Origin: Clostridium folliculivorans
GTDB lineage: Bacteria; Bacillota; Clostridia; Clostridiales; Clostridiaceae
Reading direction: 5' to 3'
Assembly: GCF_024341905.1 (NCBI RefSeq)
Contig: NZ_BQXY01000003.1
Span: 248,001-312,000, forward strand
Length of the DNA: 64,000 bases
Shown: one piece after another, positions 63,804 through 64,000 of the stretch
Position numbering within the stretch: the first letter of the stretch is position 1
Layout of the letters: every line of letters starts with the position of its first letter
Position numbers and translations under genes: made by a program
Notes under the pieces: model-generated
What the model saw: the letters and a program-made list of their open reading frames with translations, nothing else
What the model was told of the DNA's origin: nothing
Database searches by the model: none

Positions 63804-64000
63804 CTATTTTGTTTCTTTAATCTTAGAAACAAATCTCTTTATTCTCTTCATAGCTTCCATTATCTCATCCATTGAGGTTGCATAACATGCTCTTATAAAG
63901 CCTGAACCACAATCCCCAAAGGCATTTCCTGGCACCACAAGAATCTTTTCTTCTAAAAGTAATTTTTCACAGAATTCATCTGATGTAAGCCCAGTGGACT
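63804..64000 (-). CDS. PLP-dependent class I/II aminotransferase (C-terminal end only)
   Basis: The last 64 residues are in the window: STGLTSDEFCEKLLLEEKIL, then VPGNAFGDCGSGFIRACYAT, ending in MEAMKRIKRFVSKIKETK. VVPG...FG...G.GFIR.(C/S) with the substrate-carboxylate arginine is the standard end of fold type I aminotransferases of the AspC/PatA group. Such enzymes could perform the final transamination of phenylalanine or tyrosine, but nothing here shows that. The gene runs off the window edge. Confidence 0.88.
   Translation of the reverse strand, partial: STGLTSDEFCEKLLLEEKILVVPGNAFGDCGSGFIRACYATSMDEIMEAMKRIKRFVSKIKETK

Overview
The window looks like chromosomal DNA of a spore-forming Clostridium (sensu stricto). 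The DNA is very AT-rich, genes have strong GGAGG-type ribosome binding sites, and there are an alpha/beta-type SASP, CotF-like coat proteins, a collagen-like exosporium protein, a tRNA-Trp-type T-box and a 6S RNA. No prophage, CRISPR array, rRNA operon or insertion sequence with a transposase was seen.

Layout. 1-8.8 kb is an accessory, decaying stretch: a nitrilase-family hydrolase, small membrane proteins, a GNAT enzyme and at least four damaged genes (hexapeptide acetyltransferase, YetF/DUF421, a collagen-like glycosidase-fold protein, and a 5'-truncated ABC substrate-binding protein). 9-12.8 kb holds an ABC ATPase/permease pair, a TPR membrane protein and an LrgA/LrgB pair. 13-25.8 kb holds topoisomerase III, an amidohydrolase, an oligopeptide-binding lipoprotein, TspO, two tandem MASE3-type sensor kinases, a TPR protein and a divergent protein-kinase-fold protein. 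26-30 kb holds tRNA-Leu(CAG), a probable 6S RNA, spore coat and SASP genes, small unknowns and tRNA-Leu(GAG). 30-38.7 kb holds a GH8-like protein, a lytic transglycosylase, coaE-polA, an M29 aminopeptidase, a DUF2087 regulator and a VOC protein.

38.8-55.2 kb is the core: two adjacent minus-strand operons for aromatic amino acids. The aro operon (aroF-aroB-aroA-aroC-pheA-aroE-tyrA-nagZ) makes chorismate, prephenate-derived phenylalanine precursors and tyrosine precursors; the trp operon (trpE-G-D-C-F-B-A) takes chorismate to tryptophan. The trp operon has a consensus promoter and a T-box leader with a TGG specifier. The aro operon has a consensus promoter followed by an unusual 41-codon leader ORF with 11 aromatic codons (Phe, Tyr and Trp) within 17 codons. 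After it come an antiterminator arm buried in the last leader codons and a strong intrinsic terminator. This looks like ribosome-mediated attenuation that reads all three aromatic amino acids, and it is the most interesting system in the window. Shikimate kinase and dehydroquinase genes are not in the operon.

55-64 kb holds a YjeM-like transporter, GNAT enzymes, a TfoX C-terminal-domain protein, a DODA-type dioxygenase, a hemolysin III/PAQR protein, a GH19-type cell wall hydrolase, an Amj-type lipid II flippase and the 3' end of an aminotransferase gene.

The intergenic DNA is rich in imperfect palindromic repeats of at least four families (roughly 50-200 bp, no coding capacity), mostly at gene 3' ends. 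One family shows compensatory changes in its stem, and one pair of copies 44 kb apart is about 96% identical, which points to fairly recent mobility or conversion.
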